64,000 nt of DNA from Companilactobacillus zhachilii (lineage in GTDB: Bacteria > Bacillota > Bacilli > Lactobacillales > Lactobacillaceae), in the NCBI RefSeq assembly GCF_003606365.2, contig NZ_CP031933.2:930001-994000 (forward strand). Direction: 5' to 3'. The notes beneath the pieces are model-generated. The model worked only from the letters and a program-made list of their open reading frames with translations, made no database searches and was not told the DNA's origin. Below, piece by piece: positions 9,066 to 17,671 of the stretch; within the stretch, counting starts at the first letter, position 1; the number at the start of each line of letters is the position of its first letter. The position numbers and the translations under genes are program-made.

Positions 9066-10874
9066 ATGAAAAAAATATGGGGCTTTTTCCTCGCGTTGAT
9101 TAGTATTATTTGTGCCTTTAACGTGACGACAAATGTTAAAGCTGATGGTGACTATCAAATTGAAAGATACCATGCCCAAGCTGATATTCAAAAGAACGGT
9201 GATATTGAATTGACCCAACGCATAAATTATCAGTTTGATGGTGACTTTCATGGGGTTTACTACAATCAGAATATCCAAGGAATCAAGGATGTGACTGATC
9301 CACAAGTCTTTATTCAAGATGGTAAGAATGAAATTCCATTAGTTAAATCGGAGAGTGGTCAAGAGAATACATTTAAGGTCACTCGTTCAGCAAATGAGAT
9401 GGGCTTGAAAGTTTATCATTCAGCTTCAACTGAGAATTTAACTTTTATTTACAAATATCGCTTGCTTGGTGCGGTAACTAATTATCTCGATACGGCTGAA
9501 TTGAATTGGAAAATGATTGGCGGTGGCTGGGATAAAACCTTGCATAATGTTGAATTGACCGTTAATTTACCACAAGGGGATGTTCCTAAATTACAAGCGT
9601 GGACTCATGGACCTTCTGAAGGTTATACCGATGTCAATCGAAAACAAGGTCAAGTAAAAATGACTTTAGATGAGTTGCCGGCACATCAAGTAGTGGAGAC
9701 ACATATGATTTTTCCAATTAGTGTAACGGCGGATAATCTAAATGTTGTTAAGAAGAAGCGTAAAGCAAAAGTGTTGTCACAAGAAAAGCAGTTGGTATTG
9801 GAAGCCAATGCTCAACGTGAACGTAAAAAAGTAATTTATCGTGCCATCATGGCATTTGGATTGGTGGTGGTACTGTTAATTTACATAGTTCGCTTTTATC
9901 AATTCCGAAAGCACCCTTTCAACAAACATACTATTCCTACACCGTTACATCATTACTTTGATGAACCTGATTTCTTACCTAGTTTTACTAAAGTATTGTT
10001 AGATAAGACTGATCGAGCGAATAGTTTATCATTGACCGCCGATTTATTAGTTGAGGTTGGTCAAAGACGAATGAAAATTGATAAGGTCAAGCGTAGCTAT
10101 GAAATTACAGCTTTAGTACCACCAACTGACCCATTCTTTAAGTATTTAATTGAAGAAATTGGGGATGGAAAAAAGGTAAGTTTGAAGCAAATTAAGCTAT
10201 CAACTAAAGGTACCGGTAAAAAGTCTCGAAGATTGAGCAAAAAATTCGAGAAGTGGACTAAAGCAGCAGCTAAGGGACGCGAAAAATATTTGGACCTAGA
10301 TAATTTGAATGCGGTGAAAAATTTTCAATTGGCAGCAATTTCGACAAGCATTATTGTCTTTTTGATGTGGATCGTATCAATTATTTTTGATAAAAATATT
10401 ATAATTAGTAGCATTTTGATGGTAGTTTCTATGATAATCTTTTGGACAATTTATTTGATTGCTAAAAGAAAGATTACGCCATATACCGATGTGGGTGAGG
10501 ATGAGATTAATAAAATCCGTGCTTTTAAACGTATGTTGAAAGATATCGATGATATCAAGATGGCTGAAGTCGGAGATTTGATTCTTTGGGAACAATTCTT
10601 GCCATATGCGGTCGTTTTCGGAGTTTCTGATAAAGTTATTAAGGCTTTGAAAGTTAACTTCAGTGCGGAACAATTAGACAATTCGTTAGTGATTCCATAC
10701 TACATTGGGGCGCATAGTTTTATTAATTCAAGTTCTTCCGGATTCCAAGCATCATTTGGTAATGCAATATCGAGTGGTAACGGTAGTTCATCAAGTGTAT
10801 CTGGTGGGTCAGGTGGTTTCTCTGGCGGATCATCAGGCGGATTTGGTGGAGGTTCCGGTGGTGGAGCTTTCTAA
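9066..10874 (+). CDS. DUF2207 membrane protein, copy 2
   Basis: 602 residues, collinear with the preceding gene: signal peptide ending near VKADG, extracellular DUF2207 domain, transmembrane helix near 255-280, paired helices near 420-465, and a C-terminal Ser/Gly tail ending GGGSGGGAF. Blocks such as GDFHGVYYNQ, IRAFKRML, DIKMAEVGD and WEQF-PYAV are shared almost unchanged. The basic linker after the first helix and the region near residue 380 differ. ATG 9066 is chosen because a GGGGGTAAG site lies just upstream; the in-frame ATG at 9039 has none. The pair looks like a tandem duplication. Function unknown. Confidence 0.85.
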   Translation: MKKIWGFFLALISIICAFNVTTNVKADGDYQIERYHAQADIQKNGDIELTQRINYQFDGDFHGVYYNQNIQGIKDVTDPQVFIQDGKNEIPLVKSESGQENTFKVTRSANEMGLKVYHSASTENLTFIYKYRLLGAVTNYLDTAELNWKMIGGGWDKTLHNVELTVNLPQGDVPKLQAWTHGPSEGYTDVNRKQGQVKMTLDELPAHQVVETHMIFPISVTADNLNVVKKKRKAKVLSQEKQLVLEANAQRERKKVIYRAIMAFGLVVVLLIYIVRFYQFRKHPFNKHTIPTPLHHYFDEPDFLPSFTKVLLDKTDRANSLSLTADLLVEVGQRRMKIDKVKRSYEITALVPPTDPFFKYLIEEIGDGKKVSLKQIKLSTKGTGKKSRRLSKKFEKWTKAAAKGREKYLDLDNLNAVKNFQLAAISTSIIVFLMWIVSIIFDKNIIISSILMVVSMIIFWTIYLIAKRKITPYTDVGEDEINKIRAFKRMLKDIDDIKMAEVGDLILWEQFLPYAVVFGVSDKVIKALKVNFSAEQLDNSLVIPYYIGAHSFINSSSSGFQASFGNAISSGNGSSSSVSGGSGGFSGGSSGGFGGGSGGGAF

Positions 10875-10884
10875 ATTAGAGTAA

Positions 10885-10918
10885 AAAAATAGGCTGAGAA
10901 ATTTCTCAGTCTATTTTT
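10885..10918. terminator. Bidirectional terminator between convergent genes
   Basis: An A-run, a near-perfect hairpin (AATAGGCTGAGAAA with TTTCTCAGTCTATT) and a T-run. It can serve both the DUF2207 gene and the minus-strand surface protein. Confidence 0.85.
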
Positions 10919-10928
10919 GTATCTTCAA

Positions 10929-13214
10929 TTAAGCGTGACGACGTTTGAAGTAAACAGTACCTAGTAGAACAACTAGACCAATCAAACTTGTAGCTAAACC
11001 AGATTTTGAACCAGTTTGTGGAAGTGTGTTGTTTGTGTTAGTTGAGTTGTTGTTACCGGGGTAAGTGATAATTCCACCATTATTGTTGTTATTACCATTG
11101 TTATTTGAACCAGGGTGGTTTGGATCGACAATTATGCCACCGCCGTTATTGTTATCTTCATTGCCATTGTTGTTATCTTCGTTACCGCCGTTGTCGCCAT
11201 TACCATCAACATCAGGATTGCCTTCGTTGTCTTCTTCATTATCATCTTTTTCGTCAATGTCAGGGTCTTCAGGATCGGTAGTATTACCACCGCCACCGGA
11301 CTCTTCAGTACGTGAGTCAACAGCTTGAATAGTTTGGATATCTTGTTCACCAGATTCGATTGTGAAGTAAAGTTTATCTTTATTGATTTCATAACCGTTT
11401 GGAGCACTAGTTTCTACAAAATAGTAATCACCAGGTTTTAAACCATCGATGGTAATCATACCATTTTCATCAGTAACTTTTTTTTCTACAAATTCGCCCG
11501 CAGCTGTATATAAGGAATATTCAGCGCCGGGAACACCAGTTGACATATCTTTCTCATCAACTTTATGTAGTTTGACAAAGTATGAATCGTCAAACACTAA
11601 ATCTTCATCTTTAGTATTTTCAAAGGTAATTAAATCAGGCGTAAAACTCCCGTCTTCGTTATTATCTCCAATTGTAACTGTATGAATTGTATCAGATAAT
11701 TCATAACCTGCAGGAGCATCAATTTCTTGAATAGTATATGTTCCTTGCTTGAGATTATACATATGTCCGATACCCAAATTGTCAGTCGTGATAGTTCCAA
11801 CTTCATTACCGTCTGAATCTTTAACGATAAATTTTGCGCCAGCTAGACGATATTGGGTATCTTTATCGACCTTCATAATGATGATTGAACCCTCTTCATC
11901 TTCATGAGTTTCTGTTGAAGGTTCATCCTTAGTAATTACAGAAACTATTTCTGAATTTTTACCAGAAATTGTGAAAGGAATCTTTGCAGTGTTAATTTCA
12001 TAACCGTCAGGTGATTTTGTTTCGATAAAGTAATAGTTTCCCTTATCCAATTTATCAACTGAAAGTTGTCCTTTTTCGTCAGTAGTTAGATTTTTTGCAA
12101 CGAGAGTACCATCTTCTTTGTATAGACTAAATTCGGCACCCTTTAAAGGTGAATCGTCATCAGCACTTAGCTTAGTTAACAAAACTCCGCCTTTAATATC
12201 AACACCGTTACCATTTCCGGAGTTGGTTCCACCTGAGACACTACCAGAAGCATTATCTTGGTTAGTCGTTCCGCCGGTACCAGAACCATTTGTTCCCCAA
12301 GTAAAGGAAGCGTTATTCTTAAATTTATGACCATTAGTTGTATTGCCTTCGTCAACTATTTTAGTCTGAAATTTAACAACGTAAAATTGATTCTCTTTTG
12401 GTAAATTCGAAATTGTAAATTTATCAGAAATGTTAGCTTCATCAGGATTTACCGTATAACCAGAAATTGGTTTATTTTTGTCGTAGTTATAGAATCCTGG
12501 TGAAGAAGTAGACCACTTAGCCTCATAAATATTTAATGAACCTGGAATATAAGTCTGGTCATCATTGATTATTTCTTTGATTTGAAGATTTGGAAATGAG
12601 GTACTGTTTCTATTGACCAAAATTGACCATGTTATTATCGAATTTCCATCGGCGTCTTTTTCAATAACACCTCGTTTAGAAAAGTCATCGTCAGAATCAG
12701 TGATAGTCATATTATCATGAATATCGCCAATTTGAACATCGTTGTTACCAATAACGTAGTTTTTTCCAACACCAATACCATCAGTAATGTTTAAAGACCC
12801 CTCATAATCGGTCTTACCGTCGACATTGTCAAAAGTAACTTTGACATAGCTAACGCCATTATCATCGACACCTAATACAGCATTTCCGATAACATCACCA
12901 TTATCATCAACAACTTTAAAAGTTTCACCTGGTTTTTTAACTTTTAATTGCTCAGGCAATTCGACTGTCCAAGTATCGCCGTTAGCTAAATCGGGCTGTA
13001 AGTCTTTTGAAGACCAATCGAGAGTTAGATTAATGTTACTAGCTGTACCGTAATTCTTTTGCTGAATCGACATTCCGGTTAACAGTCCGTTATTACCAGC
13101 ACTGGTAGTATAGTCAGCAGCCTTTGTAGTTGTCGTCTGACTAGCAAATGCTAAAACCACTAGTCCAAGAGCAGCAACAAAAGCTACTAAAAAATTGCGT
13201 AATTTTTTCCCCAT
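10929..13214 (-). CDS. LPXTG-anchored surface protein with CnaB/SpaA-type repeats
   Basis: 761 residues. A signal peptide (MGKKLRNFLVAF..., about 1-32) precedes an adhesin-like A region (about 35-320) resembling fibrinogen/collagen-binding domains. Three CnaB/SpaA repeats follow (about 340-425, 445-530, 545-635), each with a K-x-D start and an E-x-x-x-P-x-GYE end, the residues that usually form internal isopeptide bonds. An Asp/Asn/Gly-rich linker of about 90 residues leads to LPQTG at 731-735, a hydrophobic helix and a KRRHA tail for sortase anchoring. The start is set by the AAGGGGAAA site; a longer frame to 13244 lacks one. Probable wall-anchored adhesin; the ligand is unknown. The sortase is not in this window. 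Confidence 0.9.
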   Translation of the reverse strand: MGKKLRNFLVAFVAALGLVVLAFASQTTTTKAADYTTSAGNNGLLTGMSIQQKNYGTASNINLTLDWSSKDLQPDLANGDTWTVELPEQLKVKKPGETFKVVDDNGDVIGNAVLGVDDNGVSYVKVTFDNVDGKTDYEGSLNITDGIGVGKNYVIGNNDVQIGDIHDNMTITDSDDDFSKRGVIEKDADGNSIITWSILVNRNSTSFPNLQIKEIINDDQTYIPGSLNIYEAKWSTSSPGFYNYDKNKPISGYTVNPDEANISDKFTISNLPKENQFYVVKFQTKIVDEGNTTNGHKFKNNASFTWGTNGSGTGGTTNQDNASGSVSGGTNSGNGNGVDIKGGVLLTKLSADDDSPLKGAEFSLYKEDGTLVAKNLTTDEKGQLSVDKLDKGNYYFIETKSPDGYEINTAKIPFTISGKNSEIVSVITKDEPSTETHEDEEGSIIIMKVDKDTQYRLAGAKFIVKDSDGNEVGTITTDNLGIGHMYNLKQGTYTIQEIDAPAGYELSDTIHTVTIGDNNEDGSFTPDLITFENTKDEDLVFDDSYFVKLHKVDEKDMSTGVPGAEYSLYTAAGEFVEKKVTDENGMITIDGLKPGDYYFVETSAPNGYEINKDKLYFTIESGEQDIQTIQAVDSRTEESGGGGNTTDPEDPDIDEKDDNEEDNEGNPDVDGNGDNGGNEDNNNGNEDNNNGGGIIVDPNHPGSNNNGNNNNNGGIITYPGNNNSTNTNNTLPQTGSKSGLATSLIGLVVLLGTVYFKRRHA

Positions 13215-13258
13215 AAAGATTTTCCCCTTTCTATTTGAATACAAATATAATTATAGAA

Positions 13259-13300
13259 TGAATAAATTATAGTGAAAAGGGGATAGAGAAATTAATTATT
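13259..13300 (-). promoter_or_regulatory. Candidate promoter of the LPXTG gene
   Basis: Read on the minus strand, TTAATT and TATAAT are separated by 18 bases about 50 bases before the start codon. The -35 is a poor match. Confidence 0.35.
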
Positions 13301-13471
13301 AATAAATTAATTTTTCCTTCTAAGCCTTACTAATAGGAAGTTTCTCGTTTGTAACTGCTACCATATATTGTGAAATTTTGGAAAGCTATACAATATGTTG
13401 GATAGAAGTGATATCATAATGAATGTTGTTTTTTTACAAATAGAGAATTAATTGAGGTATGGAGGAGAATA

Positions 13472-14119
13472 ATGATGATCGTATTGAGCGGCGCAATTGG
13501 AGCCGGTAAGAGTTCATTGGCAAAATTATTATCAGAACATTTAGGAACAGAGGCTTTCTATGAACAGGTTGATAATAATCCCGTTTTGCCACTATTTTAT
13601 AAGGACCCTAAGAAGTATGCATTCTTGCTACAAATCTACTTCTTGAACAAACGTTTTGAATCAATCAAGAAAGCTATGGTGCAAGATAACAATGTTTTGG
13701 ACCGTTCTATCTATGAAGATTCACTATTTTTCCATATGAACGCAGATATGGGAAGAGCTACTCCACAAGAAGTTAAGGTTTATGATGAATTGCTAGATAA
13801 TATGATGCAAGAATTACCATACGCTGCAGCTAAAAAAGCTCCAGATTTGTTAGTACACTTGGATATTTCATACGATACAATGATTCACCGTATTGAAAAA
13901 CGTGGCCGTTCATACGAACAACCAGAACAAGATCCTACACTTCCAGAATATTATCACCAACTATTAGACCGTTATGACGGCTGGTATGATGAGTATGATT
14001 ACAGTCCTAAGATGAAACTAGACGGAGACAAATACGATTTTGTTGAAAATCCAGAAGATCGTCAAAAGGTACTTGATTTAATCGATGAACAATTACGTCA
14101 ACGTGGAACATTAAAATAG
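13472..14119 (+). CDS. Deoxynucleoside kinase (deoxyadenosine/deoxyguanosine type)
   Basis: 215 residues. P-loop GAIGAGKSS at 7-15, the DRS motif (77-79) in DRSIYED that contacts the sugar, and the lid arginines in RIEKRGRSYE define the dNK/Dak-Dgk family of lactobacilli. It phosphorylates deoxynucleosides in the salvage pathway. Lactobacillus homologues often occur as tandem pairs; here it is single. GGAGGAG precedes the ATGATG start. The exact base specificity cannot be read from sequence. Confidence 0.9.
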   Translation: MMIVLSGAIGAGKSSLAKLLSEHLGTEAFYEQVDNNPVLPLFYKDPKKYAFLLQIYFLNKRFESIKKAMVQDNNVLDRSIYEDSLFFHMNADMGRATPQEVKVYDELLDNMMQELPYAAAKKAPDLLVHLDISYDTMIHRIEKRGRSYEQPEQDPTLPEYYHQLLDRYDGWYDEYDYSPKMKLDGDKYDFVENPEDRQKVLDLIDEQLRQRGTLK

Positions 14120-14130
14120 AATATTTTTAC

Positions 14131-14168
14131 AAGAAGCTAGGGTTTGATACAACCTTAGCTTTTTTTTG
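14131..14168 (+). terminator. Terminator of the deoxynucleoside kinase gene
   Basis: AAGCTAGGGTT pairs with AACCTTAGCTT across a short loop, followed by eight T residues. Confidence 0.8.
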
Positions 14169-14200
14169 TTTTAAATAACGCGAGGTGCTAGTTAAATATG

Positions 14201-14377
14201 CCGACTCCAAGAGCAAGAAATTTAGGTCGCTATGGGGACCGCCAAAAGCCAAGGTCTTTCGGCTCGCTTTTGAACCTCGCACAAATCGCGAGTTTCAAAA
14301 GTCGTCCCGTGGAGTAAGCGCTGAAGCGCCAACACCACCTGCACAGCGACCTAAATTTCTTGCTCTTTCCGTCTAGT
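14201..14377 (+). repeat. Family A structured repeat, copy 2
   Basis: Arms starting GAGCAAGAAATTTAGG and ending CCTAAATTTCTTGCTC are fully complementary over 21 bases. The apical stem of the third hairpin is GCGC/GCGC instead of ATGGC/GCCAT, a compensated change. It faces the inverted copy 3. Confidence 0.85.
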
Positions 14378-14587
14378 TAAATATTAGTTTTTGAATCAGT
14401 AGTAAATAATTTAAAGTATGGTTTGTCATTGGTGACTATGATAATAGTAATTAAAGTATATTCTGAAGTTTCTTGACTTTAAGAATCGGCTGGCATTACA
14501 CGTTAGATAAGTGGTTTTATTGGCCATTGATAATCAAATTTTTTGGAAATGCTTCCTAGTACATAAAATAAAGAAGAAAAAATGAAT
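14378..14587. other. Spacer between two convergent family A copies
   Basis: About 210 bp of AT-rich sequence. I see no gene, hairpin or convincing promoter in it. Confidence 0.5.
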
Positions 14588-14757
14588 TAGTCGGAAGAGC
14601 TACGAGCATCCATCTGCTGTGAAAGTGGCGTTATGGCTTTAGCCATTACACCACCGGGCGTGTTTGGAGACTTGCTTGCAAGGCTTCAAACCGAGGGACG
14701 AGATCTTGGCTCGGCCCGGTCCGCATAGCAGATGGATGCTCGTAGCTCTGGAGACGG
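14588..14757 (-). repeat. Family A structured repeat, copy 3 (inverted)
   Basis: Arms 14597-14617 and 14728-14748 are perfectly complementary over 21 bp. Their sequence is unlike that of any other copy. On the minus strand the interior carries the same GAGCCAAG and TAATGGCTAAAGCCATAA blocks as copies 1 and 4. Confidence 0.85.
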
Positions 14758-14811
14758 GTTCCCTTAATGACATTCACTTGCGACCAAACCCAAAATAAGA
14801 TAACCTATTAA

Positions 14812-14858
14812 AGGCAGTTTGCACTGGTAACCTGCTATATTAACTAAAACAGTGGAGG
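14812..14858 (+). promoter_or_regulatory. Candidate preQ1-I riboswitch controlling the queT-like gene
   Basis: P1 is GGCAG (14813-14817) with CTGCT (14832-14836). The loop segment CACTG (14822-14826) can pair with CAGTG (14850-14854), forming an H-type pseudoknot across an A-rich linker. The 3' pseudoknot strand overlaps the GTGGAGG ribosome site (14852-14858), so ligand binding could block translation. The layout matches preQ1-I switches, and the downstream gene is a queuosine-precursor transporter homologue. Confidence 0.7.
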
Positions 14859-14865
14859 TTTTACT

Positions 14866-15360
14866 TTGAGTAATTTAAAAACAAGAGATATCACCCAATT
14901 GGCATTGATTGCGGCCCTTTATGTGGCTGTGACAATTGCACCAGGAATTTCGGCCTTTTCATATGGTCAAATTCAATTCCGTGTTTCTGAAATTTTAATG
15001 TTATTGCCATTCTTTAATCATAAGTACAGTTGGTCATTGATTGTCGGATGTTTCATTTCAAATCTTTTCAGTGCTCAATTAGGGATGTATGATATTGTCT
15101 TAGGAACTTTAGCAACGGCGATTGCCTGTTATATTATCACTAAGATTCCCGCACGTAACAGTTTACTTTGGACAGTTCCAGTTGTCTGTGCCGTAGTTAA
15201 CGGTATTATTGTTGGAGCCGAATTGCACTTCGTTTTGAAGCTACCATTTTGGTTGAACTTTGTGACAGTTGGTTTTGGTGAACTAGTTGTTGTTGCAATA
15301 GGTGCAGTGATTTTCTATTTCTTAATGAGAAATAAGAGTTTCAGCAAATTAATAGGGTAA
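14866..15360 (+). CDS. queT: QueT-family queuosine precursor transporter
   Basis: 164 residues with five to six hydrophobic helices and the QueT-type signature (SYGQIQFRVSEILMLLPFF near 32-50). QueT is the substrate-binding S component that takes up preQ1-type precursors with the shared ECF transport module, encoded elsewhere. The start is TTG at 14866, the only one placed 7 bases after the GTGGAGG site. The upstream pseudoknot supports the substrate assignment. It appears monocistronic. Confidence 0.85.
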   Translation: MSNLKTRDITQLALIAALYVAVTIAPGISAFSYGQIQFRVSEILMLLPFFNHKYSWSLIVGCFISNLFSAQLGMYDIVLGTLATAIACYIITKIPARNSLLWTVPVVCAVVNGIIVGAELHFVLKLPFWLNFVTVGFGELVVVAIGAVIFYFLMRNKSFSKLIG

Positions 15361-15438
15361 GACGAGGATGAGGGAAGTGATTCCTTCATTTTTTTGTTAT
15401 AATCTACTTTATAAAGTATTGTGAGGAGATGTGTTTAT

Positions 15439-16638
15439 ATGAATATCGGAATTTTTACCGATACATACTTCCCCCAAGTGAGTGGGGTAGCTACATCAAT
15501 CCAGACATTGAAAAATGATTTAGAGCGCAAAGGTCACTCCGTATATATTTTTACAACGACTGATCCTAACGTACCCAAGAATACGATTGAGCCTAATATT
15601 TTTCGTCTGGCCAGTGTACCTTTTATCTCATTCACCGATCGAAGAATTGCTATCCGCGGAATGTTTCATGCTGTTGATTTAGCTAAAGAATTAAAACTAG
15701 ATATTATCCACACACAAACTGAATTTTCATTAGGAATGATGGGAAAGTTTGTGGCTAAGCAGTTGAAAATTCCATTTGTTCACACATATCACACAATGTA
15801 TGAAGATTATTTACATTACGTTTTAAATGGTCATTTATTGAAGCCTTATCATGTTAAGCAAATGACACGTTTATTCTTGAAAAATGCTTCTGGAGTTGTA
15901 GCCCCAAGTGTGCAAGTTAAAGAAACAATGGATCGTTATGATATTAAGACACCAATCTCAATCATTCCAACCGGGGTCGACTTGTCAGAGTATACGAAAC
16001 CTGTCAATGCCTCAGCTGTTCGTGAGAAATTGGGTATCGCTGAAGACACGCCGGTAATTTTGATGTTGAGTCGAATCGCTTTGGAGAAAAAAATTGACCA
16101 CATGTTGAAGTCAATGCCAGAGCTTTTGAAATACAATCCTAAAATTATGTTGGTAATCGTTGGTGATGGTCCTGATATGGACGAGTTGGTTCAAATGAGC
16201 AAGGACTTGGGCATCGGTGATAATGTTATTTTTACTGGTGAAGTTGAACATGATCAAATTTCACCTTATTATCACATGGCTAATATTTTTGTTTCTTCTA
16301 GTGATACGGAATCGCAAGGTTTAACTTATATCGAAGCAATCGCATCAGGGACAAAAATCATTGTTCGTAGTGCTCCATATACGGACAGCTTGTTGACTGA
16401 TCCTTCAGTTGGTGTAACATTCAACGAAGATGACCAGTTAGTACCTAAGATTAAGACGTATCTCGATCACCCTAATTCATTTGATGACCGTGAAGCACGT
16501 CAAAAGGTACTATATGGTATTTCATCTGATGGATTTGGTAATGCGATTCTTGACTTCTACCGTCGAGCTGAAGACTACTTTGTCAGAGAGAAGCTTTCAG
16601 ATTCATCAATTGATCCAGAGGAGTATTCGAATGATTAA
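15439..16638 (+). CDS. lafA: GT4 glycosyltransferase, probable diacylglycerol glucosyltransferase
   Basis: About 399 residues with GT-B fold. The N-terminal FTDTYFPQVSGVATS motif, THTYHTMYEDY, IPTGVDL and the C-terminal donor-site E-x7-E pattern (DTESQGLTYIEA) match 1,2-diacylglycerol 3-glucosyltransferases that start glycolipid-anchor synthesis for lipoteichoic acid. No membrane helix is present, so it acts at the inner membrane face. ATG 15439 follows GAGGAG; the frame extends to GTG 15421 without support. It overlaps the next glycosyltransferase by 8 bp, the first link of a four-gene operon ending in an LTA synthase. Confidence 0.87.
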   Translation: MNIGIFTDTYFPQVSGVATSIQTLKNDLERKGHSVYIFTTTDPNVPKNTIEPNIFRLASVPFISFTDRRIAIRGMFHAVDLAKELKLDIIHTQTEFSLGMMGKFVAKQLKIPFVHTYHTMYEDYLHYVLNGHLLKPYHVKQMTRLFLKNASGVVAPSVQVKETMDRYDIKTPISIIPTGVDLSEYTKPVNASAVREKLGIAEDTPVILMLSRIALEKKIDHMLKSMPELLKYNPKIMLVIVGDGPDMDELVQMSKDLGIGDNVIFTGEVEHDQISPYYHMANIFVSSSDTESQGLTYIEAIASGTKIIVRSAPYTDSLLTDPSVGVTFNEDDQLVPKIKTYLDHPNSFDDREARQKVLYGISSDGFGNAILDFYRRAEDYFVREKLSDSSIDPEEYSND

Positions 16639-17671
16639 AATTAATATGTTTTCATCTGCAGATAAAGTTGCCGGCCAAGGGGTTGGTAGTGCTTATAAAG
16701 AGTTGATTGGTTTATTAAAAGACCATTTCAGTGATGAATTTGATGTTAAAATCAATGACTTTCACGCTAGCGATTTGAGTCACTATCACACAATTGATCC
16801 GCAATTTTACTTGTCAACTTTTTCTAAGAAACGTGGCCGTAAAATCGGTTATGTTCATTTTCTACCAGAAACGCTTGAGGGTAGTATTAAATTACCTGCA
16901 CCAGCAAAGAGTGTTTTTTATAAATATGTCATCAGTTTTTACAAACGTATGGATCAAATCGTTGTCGTCAACCCAACTTTTATCGATAAGTTAGTTGCTC
17001 ATGGTTTGGATCGTAAGAAGATTAAATATATTCCAAATTTTGTTTCAACCGAGAATTTCTATGAAAAGACGGCTGAAGAAAAAGCTGATTTCCGTAAGAA
17101 ACTAGGTATTCCTGAAGATAAATGTGTAGTTTTCGGGGATGGTCAAGTTCAAGAACGTAAGGGTGTCGATGATTTCTACAAGTTAGCTCAGACAAATCCT
17201 GATATTCAATTTATTTGGGCCGGTGGTTTTTCATTTGGCAAAATTACTGACGGTTACGACCGCTATAAAGATATGATTGACAATGCGCCAAGCAATATGA
17301 AGTTCACAGGGATTGTTGATAGAAACGATTTAGTCAACTACTATAATATTTGTAATTTATTCTTGTTGCCTTCATATGATGAATTATTCCCAATGTCAGT
17401 TTTGGAAGCATTCAGTTGTGGGGCACCAGTGTTGTTACGTGATTTGGAATTGTATCGTGCTATTATTGATGGATACTATCAAAAGGCTGATGGTTTTGCG
17501 GATATGAATGCTTTCATCAATAAGGCTAATCAAGATCGTTCCATTTTGGATGATTTTAAGAAGAAGTCTAAAGAAGCTGCTAATCAATACTCAGAAGAAA
17601 ATTTGAGTAAAATTTGGTATGATTTCTATACGAGTCAATATAATATTGCAAACGGGATAAATAATGAGTAG
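16631..17671 (+). CDS. lafB: GT4 glycosyltransferase, second glycolipid-anchor sugar
   Basis: 346 residues, a GT-B protein with N-terminal MFSSADKVAGQGVGSAY, a PNFVSTENFY linker and donor-site LPSYDELFPMSVLEAFSCGAPV. It resembles LafB-type enzymes that add the second hexose to monoglucosyl-diacylglycerol. ATG 16631 lies inside the end of lafA and follows GAGGAG at 16618-16623. A longer frame from 16481 overlaps lafA coding sequence and lacks a site. It overlaps the next gene by 8 bp. The sugar transferred is inferred from context. Confidence 0.83.
   Translation: MIKINMFSSADKVAGQGVGSAYKELIGLLKDHFSDEFDVKINDFHASDLSHYHTIDPQFYLSTFSKKRGRKIGYVHFLPETLEGSIKLPAPAKSVFYKYVISFYKRMDQIVVVNPTFIDKLVAHGLDRKKIKYIPNFVSTENFYEKTAEEKADFRKKLGIPEDKCVVFGDGQVQERKGVDDFYKLAQTNPDIQFIWAGGFSFGKITDGYDRYKDMIDNAPSNMKFTGIVDRNDLVNYYNICNLFLLPSYDELFPMSVLEAFSCGAPVLLRDLELYRAIIDGYYQKADGFADMNAFINKANQDRSILDDFKKKSKEAANQYSEENLSKIWYDFYTSQYNIANGINNE

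Noticed and set aside
11065..11407. Leucine/proline-rich and isoleucine/valine-rich frames antisense to the LPXTG linker
   Set aside because: They are by-products of the Asn/Asp/Gly-rich low-complexity repeat on the minus strand.
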